A stretch of 52,584 nucleotides of DNA, taken from positions 1-52,584 of the forward strand of contig DYHX01000003.1 of the NCBI GenBank assembly GCA_020723925.1. The letters run 5' to 3'. Below the pieces are notes generated by a model. That model was not told the origin of the DNA. It was given only the letters and a program-made list of their open reading frames with translations, and did not search any database. Each line of letters begins with the position of its first letter. The first letter of the stretch is position 1. The DNA comes from Nitrospira japonica (GTDB taxonomy: Bacteria; Nitrospirota; Thermodesulfovibrionia; Thermodesulfovibrionales; DYHX01). Made by a program: the position numbers and the translations under genes. Shown here one piece after another: positions 42,427-50,759 of the stretch.

Positions 42427-42456
42427 TTGTCAATCCTCACTTAGCACAGATATAAT
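42427..42456 (+). promoter_or_regulatory. sigma-70 promoter of leuC
   Basis: TTGTCA (42427-42432), 18 bases, and perfect TATAAT (42451-42456). Start would be near 42463, leaving a leader of about 62 bases with a hairpin at its extreme 5' end. Confidence 0.65.
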
Positions 42457-42463
42457 AGTGGCG

Positions 42464-42486
42464 TTCGCAAGTTTTTTTGTTGCGAA
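42464..42486 (+). promoter_or_regulatory. 5' hairpin in the leuC leader
   Basis: Stem TTCGCAA/TTGCGAA (seven perfect pairs) around a nine-base loop, GTTTTTTTG. It lies right at the predicted transcript start. It may protect the 5' end from decay. No leader peptide with leucine codons and no T-box or attenuator follows. Confidence 0.5.
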
Positions 42487-42524
42487 TAAGGGCTTTTTAC
42501 TGAATAATTGCAAGAGGAGGATAG

Positions 42525-43793
42525 ATGACGATTACCGAAAAGATACTTGCAGCCCATGCTGATAAGAAAGAGGTTTCGCCAGGAGAGTTGATAAATGCGA
42601 AAGTAGACCTTGTGCTTGCCAATGACATAACCGCGCCAATCGCTATTCAGGAATTCAAAAAGATTGGTGCAAAGGGTGTCTTTGATAAAGACAGAGTTGC
42701 CTTTATCCCTGATCACTTTGCACCACAGAAGGACATAAAGGCGGCCGAGCAGTGCAAGATGCTGAGGGAGTTTTCAAGGGAGTACCATCTTAGTTTATAT
42801 TTTGAGGTTGGAAGAATGGGTATTGAACATGCACTGCTTCCTGAAGAGGGGCTTGTTGTGCCGGGGGATTTGATCATAGGTGCGGACAGTCATACATGCA
42901 CTTACGGTGCCCTCGGAGCATTCTCAACAGGCGTTGGCTCAACAGATGTCGCCTCTGCAATGGCAACAGGTGAGTGCTGGTTCAAGGTTCCTGAGTCAAT
43001 GAAATTTATATATTATGGAAAACTCAATAGATGGGTTGGTGGTAAAGACTTAATACTTCACACCATCGGAGACATTGGTGTTGATGGTGCCCTTTACAGA
43101 GCAATGGAATTTGAAGGGGAGACCATAAGAAACCTTCCCATGCATGCAAGGCTCACGATGTGTAACATGGCAGTAGAGGCAGGCGGAAAGAGTGGTATCA
43201 TTGTGCCTGATGAGATAACAGCGGCTTATGTAAAAAACAGGGCAAAAAGACCATACAAGTTCTATTCTTCAGATGAAGATTCAGATTATATAGAAATAAG
43301 ACAATATAACTGCTCAAAGATTCCCCTCACAGTTGCCTGTCCTCATCTTCCATCAAATACAAGGCCTGCCGTAGAGCTTTTTGAGGTGGCTATTGACCAG
43401 GTTGTAATAGGCTCTTGCACTAATGGAAGACTGGAGGATTTGAGGGAGGCTGCAGAGGTTATAAAAGGGAGGAAGGTAAATTCTAATGTGAGGTTGATAG
43501 TGATTCCTGCAACACAGAGGATTTACAAGCAGGCAATGAAAGAAGGGCTCCTTGATATATTCATAGATGCTGAGGCAGTAGTCTCGACGCCTACATGCGG
43601 GCCATGCCTTGGCGGACATATGGGAATCCTCGCAAAGGGGGAAAGGGCGCTTGCAACAACGAACAGGAATTTTGTCGGCCGTATGGGACATCCAGAGAGC
43701 GAAGTCTATCTCTCCAACCCCGCAGTGGCAGCAGCATCAGCAGTTCTTGGGAGGATCGGGGTTCCTGAGGAATTAGGGTTGCAAAGAGAGTAA
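42525..43793 (+). CDS. leuC: 3-isopropylmalate dehydratase / homoaconitase large subunit
   Basis: Aconitase-family iron-sulfur hydrolyase, 422 residues, the length of the LeuC2/homoaconitase (archaeal-type) group. The [4Fe-4S] cysteines are in SCTNGR (about 294) and TCGPCLGG (about 354-361). Substrate-handling blocks are [20 protein letters not shown] and [17 protein letters not shown]. It would isomerise isopropylmalate in leucine biosynthesis, or a homolog in 2-oxoacid chain elongation. The small subunit (leuD) and leuA/leuB are not adjacent, so specificity is open. AGAGGAGG precedes the ATG. The stop codon abuts the heptad repeat that starts ridA. Confidence 0.93.
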   Translation: MTITEKILAAHADKKEVSPGELINAKVDLVLANDITAPIAIQEFKKIGAKGVFDKDRVAFIPDHFAPQKDIKAAEQCKMLREFSREYHLSLYFEVGRMGIEHALLPEEGLVVPGDLIIGADSHTCTYGALGAFSTGVGSTDVASAMATGECWFKVPESMKFIYYGKLNRWVGGKDLILHTIGDIGVDGALYRAMEFEGETIRNLPMHARLTMCNMAVEAGGKSGIIVPDEITAAYVKNRAKRPYKFYSSDEDSDYIEIRQYNCSKIPLTVACPHLPSNTRPAVELFEVAIDQVVIGSCTNGRLEDLREAAEVIKGRKVNSNVRLIVIPATQRIYKQAMKEGLLDIFIDAEAVVSTPTCGPCLGGHMGILAKGERALATTNRNFVGRMGHPESEVYLSNPAVAAASAVLGRIGVPEELGLQRE

Positions 43794-43819
43794 TGCGTTA
43801 TGCGTAATGAGTAATAAAA
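43794..43819. repeat. heptad repeat containing the ridA start codon
   Basis: Units TGCGTTA, TGCGTAA, TGAGTAA and then TAAAAC, directly after the leuC stop. The ATG of ridA (43807) spans two units. A rough inverted counterpart (TACTCGCAACTCATTACTG and GTTTTATT) lies at the other end of ridA (44301-44327). Confidence 0.75.
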
Positions 43820-44328
43820 CCGTAATACCACCGGAAGATAAACTGAAAGAATTGGGTATTGAGCTTCCTGAGGCACCAAAGCCGCTGGGTTCTTATGTCC
43901 CATTTGTAAGGAGCGGGAACCTTGTCTTTCTCAGCGGGATGCTTCCGTTGAGAGGAGGAAAGCTCGTAAGGCAGGGCAGGGTAGGTGAGAATATTACTAT
44001 CGATGAAGCAAGGGAAGATGCAAGAGTAACAGCAATAAATGCATTGTCTGTCTTAAAATTAAACATAGGAAGTCTCAATAAGGTAACGAGATGTGTAAAG
44101 CTAACGGGCTATGTCGCCTCAGCCCCTGATTTTACAGAGCAGCCAAAGGTCCTTAATGCTGCCTCGGACCTGATGTTTGAGATTTTTGGAGAAGGAGGAA
44201 GGCATGCGAGGGCAGCAGTCGGCGTCTCTGTGCTCCCGCTCAATTCACCAATCGAAATAGAGTTCATATTTGAAATAGTTGCTTCTCATCTTCACTTCTT
44301 TACTCGCAACTCATTACTGTTTTATTGA
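43807..44328 (+). CDS. ridA: RidA/YjgF family protein
   Basis: A 173-residue member of the YjgF/YER057c/UK114 group, probably an enamine/imine deaminase that clears reactive intermediates from amino acid metabolism. The core spans about 10-157; VFLSGMLPL and VKLTGYVASAPDF are family-like, and RHARAAVGVSVLPL corresponds to the segment carrying the key Arg. The start codon and the last 14 or so residues (HLHFFTRNSLLFY) lie in heptad repeat sequence, so both ends differ from the ancestral protein. It sits between leuC and der with gaps of 13 and 3 bases. No ribosome site was clear at the ATG. Confidence 0.88.
   Translation: MSNKTVIPPEDKLKELGIELPEAPKPLGSYVPFVRSGNLVFLSGMLPLRGGKLVRQGRVGENITIDEAREDARVTAINALSVLKLNIGSLNKVTRCVKLTGYVASAPDFTEQPKVLNAASDLMFEIFGEGGRHARAAVGVSVLPLNSPIEIEFIFEIVASHLHFFTRNSLLFY
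44301..44327. repeat. heptad repeat encoding the ridA C-terminus
   Basis: On the minus strand it reads as GTAATGAG and TTGCGAGTA words related to those at 43794-43819. It encodes roughly the last nine residues and stop of ridA. Together the two pieces bracket the whole gene as the arms of one large inverted repeat. Confidence 0.55.
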
Positions 44329-44331
44329 CCT

Positions 44332-45639
44332 ATGGTAAAACCTGTTGTTGTAATAGTCGGAAGACCAAATGTTGGCAAATCAACCCTCTTTAACAGGATG
44401 GTTGGCTCTGCCACTGCTATAGTCGAGGATATCCCTGGCGTTACGCGAGACAGAAACTATATGGAGGCAGAGTGGAATGAAAAGGTTTTTATCGCTGTTG
44501 ACACAGGAGGATTTTATCCCGAGCCAGCAGAAGACATATTCCTCCAGGTCAAGGAGCAGGCGCTGTTTGCAATTGACGAGGCAGACCTTATAATCCATCT
44601 GCTTGATGGCAAGGAGGGGCTTAATCCATCAGATATCGAGCTTTCAAGGATCCTCAGGGCATCAGGCAAGAAGGTCATCTGGGCTGTTAACAAGATAGAC
44701 GGACCTAAAAGGGAAGACAGGCTATACGACTTCTATCCCCTTGGAGTTGATGAACTTATACCTGTCTCAGCGGCAACCGGATATAATTTTGATGAATTTA
44801 TGGACAGAATTATTGCCCTGCTTCCACCTGCTGTTAAAAAAGATGTTGATTATCCCAAGGTTGCTGTTGTTGGCAGGCCGAATGTTGGCAAGTCCACACT
44901 TGTGAATGCCCTCCTTGGAAAGAAGAGGATGATTGTCAGTCCAATTCCAGGCACAACAAGGGACTCTATTGACACAGTCTGCAGCTACTATGGCAAGAAG
45001 TATCTGTTTATAGATACAGCAGGTATAAGAAGAAAGGGTAAGGTAGGCTACTCTGTCGAGAGATTCTCGATGGTCAGGGCAATAAGGAGTATAGAACGCT
45101 GTGATGTAGCACTCATAGTGCTTGATGCATCTGAAGGCATAGTAGAACAGGATCAGAAGATTGCAGGCATTGTGGAAAGATATGGCAGGGGGGCGGTATT
45201 TTTGCTGAACAAGTGGGACCTGTTAGAAGACCCTGAGACTGAATACAAGAGGCTCATTCCAGAGCTGCAGCGAAAGATGTGGTTTATCAGCCATGCCCCT
45301 GTGATTACAACAGCAGGCATGGAAAGAAAGAGGATTACAAAGGTTTTTCCTGTAATCGATGAGGTAATCGCTGAGAGGAAGAAGAGGATAAGCACAGCAG
45401 AAATGAACAGATTTTTGAGAGAGGTTGTATCAAGTGCGCCAATGCCTTTATATAAGGGTAAGGCAGTAAAACTCTATTACATGACCCAGGTCAAGACAGA
45501 GCCACCAGGCTTTGCAATCTTCACTAATCATCCAGAAGGCTTGAAAGAGGCGCATATAAGATACATAGAGAAATGTCTGAGAGATAAATTTTCCTTCAAG
45601 GGTACACCCATAAGAATTTATAAGAAATTAAAAATGTAG
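44332..45639 (+). CDS. der: ribosome biogenesis GTPase Der (EngA)
   Basis: Double-GTPase needed for 50S ribosomal subunit maturation, 435 residues. The first G domain has GRPNVGKST (about 8-16), DTGG (about 56) and NKID (about 119). The second has GRPNVGKST (about 182-190), DTAG (about 229) and NKWD (about 295). The C-terminal KH-like domain follows (about 350-435; KLYYMTQVKTEPPGFAIF). Switch region GVTRDRN is intact. The start ATG lies three bases after ridA with a poor ribosome site, so translation is probably coupled. No departure from the family was seen. Confidence 0.97.
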   Translation: MVKPVVVIVGRPNVGKSTLFNRMVGSATAIVEDIPGVTRDRNYMEAEWNEKVFIAVDTGGFYPEPAEDIFLQVKEQALFAIDEADLIIHLLDGKEGLNPSDIELSRILRASGKKVIWAVNKIDGPKREDRLYDFYPLGVDELIPVSAATGYNFDEFMDRIIALLPPAVKKDVDYPKVAVVGRPNVGKSTLVNALLGKKRMIVSPIPGTTRDSIDTVCSYYGKKYLFIDTAGIRRKGKVGYSVERFSMVRAIRSIERCDVALIVLDASEGIVEQDQKIAGIVERYGRGAVFLLNKWDLLEDPETEYKRLIPELQRKMWFISHAPVITTAGMERKRITKVFPVIDEVIAERKKRISTAEMNRFLREVVSSAPMPLYKGKAVKLYYMTQVKTEPPGFAIFTNHPEGLKEAHIRYIEKCLRDKFSFKGTPIRIYKKLKM

Positions 45640-45641
45640 AT

Positions 45642-45758
45642 GCAAAGTGCAAGATGCAATATGTGCAAGTGTATGTATATGAAAGCTTCTTGCATACACT
45701 TACACATTCACCCCCACACCTATGCATAGGTTGTGGGTGTAAACCCGTGGTGTGGGGG
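45642..45758. repeat. two adjacent hairpin repeats between der and yihY
   Basis: The first (about 45642-45710) has words GTGCAAG, ATGCAAT, ATGTGCAAGTGTATG against TTGCATACACTTACACATTC. The second pairs CCCCCACACC (45711-45720) perfectly with GGTGTGGGGG (45749-45758), with a nested 12-base palindrome CCTATGCATAGG (45719-45730). They fill the 135-base gap. Confidence 0.75.
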
Positions 45759-45774
45759 TTCACATTCGAGAGAG

Positions 45775-46590
45775 ATGAGATTTATAAGGGTCTTATTTAA
45801 GAGCTTTGTTGACTTTTTCAAGGATGGCGGGATAATGCTTGCTGCCTCGCTGTCATACTTCGCCATGATGGCGATTGTCCCATTCTGCCTCTTCCTCGTG
45901 ACAATCTTCGCATATTTCCTTGGTGAACACCAGGCCTTTTATAAATTTTTTGTGGCAAAGCTCATAAGTTTTTTCCCGAAGATTACCCATGAGATAACAG
46001 AGGAACTCAGGAAGATCATAACATTCAAGGGACTCGGAAAGTTCAGCCTCATACTCTATGGCTTTCTGTCCTACCAGTTCTTTTCATCTATGGAGTCGGC
46101 CATAAATGTGATATTCAAGATAAAAAAGAAGAGGGCATTTATAATCTCCCTGTTCCTCTCATTAGTTGTGGTGACATTGATAATAGCATTTCTTCTTATC
46201 TCCTTTAGTGCAACGTCAATAATCCCCTTGCTCAAGGTGCTGAAGGAGTTTTTCCCTGCGCTGAAGATTGGCAAGATAACAAGCTTTCTCATAAGGTTTG
46301 TTGTGCCATTCTTTCTTGTCCTATTTACTGTTATATCGATGTATATACTTTTACCAAAAAGGAGGATAAAATTCTTCCATGCCTTCTCTGGTGCGCTGTT
46401 TACTGCGATATTACTTGAGATTGCAAAACACCTCTTCACCTGGTATGTTGGGTCTGTCACAAAGCTTGGAACCATCTACGGCCCCCTGTCAGCATTCGTG
46501 GTATTCTTAGTGTGGATATTTTATTCGTCCTGCATATTCCTTATAGGCGGTGAGATTGTGCATAATCTGGGAGACTCAAAAGGAGACTGA
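45775..46590 (+). CDS. YihY/RNase BN-like family membrane protein
   Basis: A 271-residue inner-membrane protein with about six helices. The family hallmark is an early segment, LAASLSYFAMMAIVPF (about 22-37), and the late TKLGTIYGPLSAFVVFLVWIFYSS. Once misnamed RNase BN, its role is not established; envelope or virulence-related functions have been suggested for relatives. The ATG at 45775 follows GAGAGAG, and an in-frame upstream start at 45733 would fall in the hairpin repeat. It is followed by a very small gene one base after its stop. Confidence 0.9.
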   Translation: MRFIRVLFKSFVDFFKDGGIMLAASLSYFAMMAIVPFCLFLVTIFAYFLGEHQAFYKFFVAKLISFFPKITHEITEELRKIITFKGLGKFSLILYGFLSYQFFSSMESAINVIFKIKKKRAFIISLFLSLVVVTLIIAFLLISFSATSIIPLLKVLKEFFPALKIGKITSFLIRFVVPFFLVLFTVISMYILLPKRRIKFFHAFSGALFTAILLEIAKHLFTWYVGSVTKLGTIYGPLSAFVVFLVWIFYSSCIFLIGGEIVHNLGDSKGD

Positions 46591-46591
46591 T

Positions 46592-46756
46592 TTGATAGAC
46601 CTTATTGGTAAGATTGTTGAGGTCAAGGCAAATGACATAACCTATACAGGAAAGCTTGTTGAAGTAGGGGAGACAGAAGTCCACCTCGAATCAGAATTAG
46701 GCTGGATCGTTATCCCGGCTGAGAATATTGCGTTTATAAGGGAGAAAGAGGATTAA
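46592..46756 (+). CDS. small SH3/Sm-like beta-barrel protein
   Basis: A 54-residue protein from a TTG start, preceded by AAAGGAG within the end of the YihY gene. An ATG at 46550 would lie inside that gene out of frame and is less likely. Its pattern of beta strands (IGKIVEVKANDITYTGKLVE, then GETEVHLESELGWIVIPAENI) suggests an Sm or SH3-like barrel. The exact family is not recognised; possible RNA or metal binding is conjecture. It is convergent with rsmE, overlapping it by four bases. Confidence 0.65.
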   Translation: MIDLIGKIVEVKANDITYTGKLVEVGETEVHLESELGWIVIPAENIAFIREKED

Positions 46757-47649
46757 CCTAAATCCCCAAGTAAAAACTGAACAAGCGTCACTGCTGATAT
46801 TGCGGCTGTCTCTGCACGTAGTATTCGCCTGCCGAGAGACGTAACAATCAGTCCTTTAGACTTTGCAAGATTAACCTCTTCTTCTGTGAACCCACCCTCA
46901 GGGCCAATGGCAACAAAGAGTGGGCAGTGAATAGTGAATAGTGAATAGTGAATAGTATCTACTTTATTTTCTGCCGACTGTTCACTAACGACTATCGACT
47001 TTTTTAATTTCTCCACTGCCTCTGATATCTTTATGCCTCCTTCTTCCCAGAAGATGAGGCCGTTTATAGGCTGGGACAGTCCCGATTCTACCCCTCGTAA
47101 ACTCGGCGGTAAATCTGGGACAGTCCCATCGTGAGCGTGTAATCCCCCATCACCCCCCTTTAGAAAAGGGGGGGCGGGGGGATTTGAACTAAAAATGTCG
47201 CAGAAATTAACAGGCTCATGAACAACAGGAATCATAGTTCTACCGCTCTGTCTCGATGCCTCCTCTGCTATCTTTCTCCATCGCTCGACCTTTCTTGTCT
47301 CCCTTATCTGGCTCCTCTCTGTGATTGTCGGGATTATCTCTTTAACTCCAAGCTCTGTTGCTTTTTGAATAACGAGATCCATTTTTTCGCCCTTCATAAG
47401 TCCCTGTACAAGTGTAATATTGAGCGGAGACTCTGTATTGCAAGGGAATGTCTCTATGACCTCTGCAATGACCTCTCTTTTGTCTGTCTTAATGATGGTT
47501 GTTTTTAAACAGTTTCCCATACCATCAAATATGACCAGAGTATCGCCGACCTTACTTCTCAATACCGATGTTAGATACCTGGCCTGCTCCTTTTGTATTC
47601 GTATGTGTCTTTCTTTTAGATCAGCTGATGGCAGTAAGATTCGAGGCAT
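46753..47649 (-). CDS. rsmE: 16S rRNA (uracil-1498-N3)-methyltransferase RsmE, repeat-expanded
   Basis: SPOUT methyltransferase for 16S rRNA U1498. At 298 residues it is about 50 longer than usual (about 245). The N-terminal PUA-like part (IRIQKEQARYLTSVLR) and the knot (VAIGPEGGFTEEEV, SLGRRILRAETAAI) are intact. Between them are two insertions made of repeat DNA. One is about 38 residues (around 168-205; NPPAPPFLKGGDGG, then LPPSLRGVESGLSQP). The other (around 226-245; SEQSAENKVDTIHYSLFTIH) is encoded by heptad repeats. Both are in frame and lie in surface-loop regions before the active-site knot. It is the last gene of the dnaK operon. Confidence 0.93.
   Translation of the reverse strand: MPRILLPSADLKERHIRIQKEQARYLTSVLRSKVGDTLVIFDGMGNCLKTTIIKTDKREVIAEVIETFPCNTESPLNITLVQGLMKGEKMDLVIQKATELGVKEIIPTITERSQIRETRKVERWRKIAEEASRQSGRTMIPVVHEPVNFCDIFSSNPPAPPFLKGGDGGLHAHDGTVPDLPPSLRGVESGLSQPINGLIFWEEGGIKISEAVEKLKKSIVVSEQSAENKVDTIHYSLFTIHCPLFVAIGPEGGFTEEEVNLAKSKGLIVTSLGRRILRAETAAISAVTLVQFLLGDLG
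46927..46999. repeat. heptad hairpin translated within rsmE
   Basis: Four perfect tandem GTGAATA units (46927-46954) and then, across a spacer, CGACTGT, TCACTAA, CGACTAT, CGAC (46975-46999). The second part read on the minus strand is the related words GTCGATA, GTCGTTA, GTGAACA. The rsmE frame on the minus strand stays open through all of it. Part of the right arm (TGTTCACTAACGACTAT) equals part of the element before nuoE. Confidence 0.9.
47072..47185. repeat. GGGACAGTCCC and CCCCC/GGGGG palindromes in rsmE
   Basis: Two copies of the self-complementary TGGGACAGTCCC (47072-47083 and 47116-47127) flank CGATTCTACCCCTCG... . Next to them is a palindrome with AATCCCCC ... CCCCCCTTT and AAAAGGGGGGG ... 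GGGGGATTT (47141-47185). Both are distinct repeat families and are translated in frame as the first rsmE insertion. Confidence 0.85.
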
Positions 47650-47658
47650 TAACCCCCT

Positions 47659-48762
47659 CTATTTTTCAGCGCTCGAAAATAAATCCTTCAGTTTCTCTTT
47701 AAACCCTTTCGAAACCTCATCACCATTTATTTTTGCAAATTCCTCGAGTATCTCCCTCTGTCTCGGTGTGAGTCTCTTTGGCACTTCAACATATACCCTG
47801 ACAATCTGGTCACCCTTTGCATGGCCGCCAAGTTTTTGTATACCTTTCCCCTTGAGATGGAAGGTCTTTCCAGAAGGAGTTCCAGCAGGAATCTTTATTT
47901 TTGCTATACCATCAAGGGTGGGCACTTCTATCTCTGCCCCAAGGGCTGCATGGGGAAATGCGATCGGAATCTCACAGAATAAATCCATCCCATCCCTTTT
48001 GAAGAAGGGGTGTTCATCAACATGCAGAATTATGTAGAGGTCACCTGGCGGACCTCCGTAGACACCAAGTTCACCTTCCCCTGACATCTTGAGTCTTGAA
48101 CCTGTATCAACGCCTGGGGGGATTTTTACTGATATGGTGCGGACCTTTTTAACCTTGCCATTTCCCCTACACGTTGTGCAGGGGTCTGTAATAATCTGGC
48201 CAGTTCCATGGCAGCGGCCACATGTCCTTGAAACGCTGAAGAACCCCTCCTGAAACCTGACATGCCCTGTACCTTTGCAATTTGGACATGAAACAGGTCC
48301 CTTGCCTGGCATGGAACCTGTGCCATTACATGGTGTGCAGTTTTCCCACCTTGGCACCTCTATGAATTCCTCAGTGCCAAAGGCAGCCTCCTCAAGGGTT
48401 ATATCGAGGTCATATCTCAGGTCATTGCCTTTTGTTGGCCTCGGTCTGCGCTGTCCTGTAAATGTTCCGAAGAAGTCTCCGAAGATATCCTCAAATACAT
48501 CCGTGAAGGCTGTTCCGCCTCTGAATGCTCCGAACCCAGCTCCAATGCCTTCTGCTGTTCCAAATCTGTCGTAGTTTGCCCTTTTTTCAGGATCGCTGAG
48601 GCAGGTGTATGCCTCGTTTATCTCCTTGAATTTTTCTTCGGACTCTTTATTCTCGGGGTTCCTGTCAGGGTGGTATTTCAGGGCAAGGCGCCTGAACGCC
48701 TTCTTAATTTCGGCTTCAGAAGCGTTTCTTGATACACCCAGCATTTCATAATAATCTCTCAT
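47659..48762 (-). CDS. dnaJ: chaperone DnaJ
   Basis: Hsp40 co-chaperone, 367 residues. The J domain has the HPD motif (LKYHPDRN, about 31-38), and a short G/F-rich linker ([12 protein letters not shown]) follows. The zinc-finger domain has all four CxxCxGxG repeats: [24 protein letters not shown] and CTTCRGNG. The C-terminal client-binding domain contains [17 protein letters not shown]. It stimulates DnaK ATPase and delivers substrates. A heptad repeat element fills the gap between it and dnaK, and the ribosome site at its ATG is weak. Confidence 0.97.
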   Translation of the reverse strand: MRDYYEMLGVSRNASEAEIKKAFRRLALKYHPDRNPENKESEEKFKEINEAYTCLSDPEKRANYDRFGTAEGIGAGFGAFRGGTAFTDVFEDIFGDFFGTFTGQRRPRPTKGNDLRYDLDITLEEAAFGTEEFIEVPRWENCTPCNGTGSMPGKGPVSCPNCKGTGHVRFQEGFFSVSRTCGRCHGTGQIITDPCTTCRGNGKVKKVRTISVKIPPGVDTGSRLKMSGEGELGVYGGPPGDLYIILHVDEHPFFKRDGMDLFCEIPIAFPHAALGAEIEVPTLDGIAKIKIPAGTPSGKTFHLKGKGIQKLGGHAKGDQIVRVYVEVPKRLTPRQREILEEFAKINGDEVSKGFKEKLKDLFSSAEK

Positions 48763-48765
48763 TTT

Positions 48766-48845
48766 TATTAGTTATTAGTTTTAGTTAGGGATTTTCTGTC
48801 GTCTTTCCTTAACCCCTTAACTACTTGCTACTTATTACTTGTTTT
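48766..48845. repeat. heptad hairpin between dnaK and dnaJ
   Basis: TTATTAG, TTATTAG, TTTTAG, TTAG words at 48766-48788. The right arm has TACTTGC, TACTTAT, TACTTGT, a seven-base tandem, plus TTAACTAC (48819-48845). The arms are approximately complementary in the pattern TAGTTA versus TAACTA. It overlaps the dnaK stop and ends at the dnaJ start. Confidence 0.8.
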
Positions 48846-50754
48846 AGTTCTCCTTCTTATTTTTATCTACTTCTTCGAATTCTGCTTCAACAACTTCTTC
48901 TTCAGGTGCTTTTGCTTTTGCTTCAGCACCTGCGCCTGCTTGTGCCCCTGCTGCCCTGTATATGTGCTCTGCAAATTTGTGAGAGGCCCTTGTGAGATTT
49001 TCAATTGCAGACTTTATCTCTGCCACATCTGTGCTTGTATCCTTGACTTTCTTACATTTTTCCAGTGCATCTTCTACATCTTTCTTCTCAGACTCGCTAA
49101 GCTTGTCTCCATATTCGCGGAGGGATTTTTCTGCTGTGTATACAAGGGTGTCAGCCTCATTCCTTGCCTCAGCGAGCTGTTTCTTCTTCTTGTCCTCCTC
49201 TGCATGGGACTCTGCATCCCGCATCATCTTTTTGATCTCTTCTTCTGTGAGGCCGCTTGATACAGTTATCCTTATGGATTGTTCTTTGCCTGTGCCAAGG
49301 TCCTTTGCTGACACATGGAGTATTCCATTGGCGTCGATATCAAATGATACCTCTATCTGTGGCATACCTCTTGGTGCTGGTGGTATTCCTACGAGTTCAA
49401 AAACCCCGAGGAGTTTGTTATCTGCTGCCATTTCCCTTTCACCCTGGGACACCTTGATCGTTACTGCAGGTTGATTGTCAGCAGCAGTCGAGAAGATTTG
49501 ACCCTTTTTTGTCGGGATTGTTGTATTCCTCTCTATAATCTTTGTGAATATACCACCGAGGGTCTCTATGCCGAGTGAGAGCGGAGTGACATCCAGGAGA
49601 AGTACTTCCCTGACCTCTCCTTTGAGCACTGCGGCCTGTATTGCAGCTCCCACAGCAACAACCTCATCCGGATTAACGGTTTTGTTTGGCTCCTTCCCAA
49701 AAAAGCCCTGAACTGTCTGCTGAACCTTTGGTGTCCTTGTCTGCCCGCCAACAAGAAGTACCTCATCAATATTCAAAGGAGATAAATTTGCATCACCGAG
49801 GGCATTTTTGCATGGCCCAATTGTTTTCTCTACGAGGTCTCCTGTAAGCTGTTCGAACTTTGCCCTTGAGAGTTTCATCAAGAGGTGTTTTGGACCTGTT
49901 GCATCGGCCGTTATGAACGGAAGGTTTATCTCTGTCTCCATGGCTGTCGAAAGCTCGATTTTTGCCCTTTCAGCAGCCTCTTTAAGCCTCTGCAGCGCCA
50001 TCTTATCCTGTTTCAGATCAATGCCCTGGTCTTTTTTGAATTCGCCTACCATCCAATCGATAATCCTCAGGTCAAAGTCATCACCGCCGAGGTATGTATC
50101 GCCATTCGTGGACTTTACCTCTATTACACCCTCACCGATCTCGAGTATGGATATATCGAATGTGCCTCCTCCAAGGTCATAGACAGCAATCTTCTCCTCT
50201 CTCTTCTTGTCCATCCCATAAGCAAGGGATGCAGCTGTTGGCTCGTTAATTATCCTCAATACATTAAGTCCTGCAATCTTGCCTGCATCTTTTGTTGCCT
50301 GGCGCTGGCTGTCGTCAAAATAGGCCGGTACTGTTACGACAGCATCTGTAACAGGTTCTCCGAGATAATCCTCAGCAGCCTGTTTCAGTTTCTGCAGTAT
50401 CATGGCAGATATCTCAGGAGGAGAATACATCTTTCCCCTTATCTCCACGTGGGCATCTCCATTGAGTGCCTCGACTATCCTGTATGGCAATCGCTTTTTT
50501 GCATGCTCAACCTGAGGGGAGTTGTACTTTCTTCCCATGAGCCTTTTTATTGAGAATATTGTATTCTCAGGGTTTGTAATCGCCTGTCTTTTGGCAATCT
50601 GGCCAACGAGTCTCTCCCCCTTTTCAGTAAAGGCAACGACAGATGGAGTTGTCCGGGTGCCCTCCTGGTTTGGGATGACCACAGGCTCGCCAGCCTGGAC
50701 AACGGCAACAACAGAGTTTGTTGTGCCAAGGTCTATTCCTATTGCTTTACCCAT
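48844..50754 (-). CDS. dnaK: chaperone DnaK (Hsp70)
   Basis: Hsp70 ATPase, 636 residues. The nucleotide-binding domain (about 1-385) shows [37 protein letters not shown] and [12 protein letters not shown]. Then come the linker [12 protein letters not shown] and substrate-binding domain ([12 protein letters not shown]). A charged helical lid ends in [24 protein letters not shown] is provided by the end of grpE, five bases upstream. The protein folds cytosolic proteins with DnaJ and GrpE. Its operon is controlled by HrcA through the CIRCE element upstream of hrcA. No unusual residue was seen. Confidence 0.98.
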   Translation of the reverse strand: MGKAIGIDLGTTNSVVAVVQAGEPVVIPNQEGTRTTPSVVAFTEKGERLVGQIAKRQAITNPENTIFSIKRLMGRKYNSPQVEHAKKRLPYRIVEALNGDAHVEIRGKMYSPPEISAMILQKLKQAAEDYLGEPVTDAVVTVPAYFDDSQRQATKDAGKIAGLNVLRIINEPTAASLAYGMDKKREEKIAVYDLGGGTFDISILEIGEGVIEVKSTNGDTYLGGDDFDLRIIDWMVGEFKKDQGIDLKQDKMALQRLKEAAERAKIELSTAMETEINLPFITADATGPKHLLMKLSRAKFEQLTGDLVEKTIGPCKNALGDANLSPLNIDEVLLVGGQTRTPKVQQTVQGFFGKEPNKTVNPDEVVAVGAAIQAAVLKGEVREVLLLDVTPLSLGIETLGGIFTKIIERNTTIPTKKGQIFSTAADNQPAVTIKVSQGEREMAADNKLLGVFELVGIPPAPRGMPQIEVSFDIDANGILHVSAKDLGTGKEQSIRITVSSGLTEEEIKKMMRDAESHAEEDKKKKQLAEARNEADTLVYTAEKSLREYGDKLSESEKKDVEDALEKCKKVKDTSTDVAEIKSAIENLTRASHKFAEHIYRAAGAQAGAGAEAKAKAPEEEVVEAEFEEVDKNKKEN

Positions 50755-50759
50755 TTTTA

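Noticed and set aside
42463-42524. leucine attenuator or T-box before leuC
   Set aside because: The leader is too short, with no leader peptide of leucine codons, no specifier loop and no terminator/antiterminator pair.
49885-50553. 222-codon open frame opposite dnaK
   Set aside because: Antisense frame of the highly conserved dnaK gene; such frames are a common codon-bias effect.
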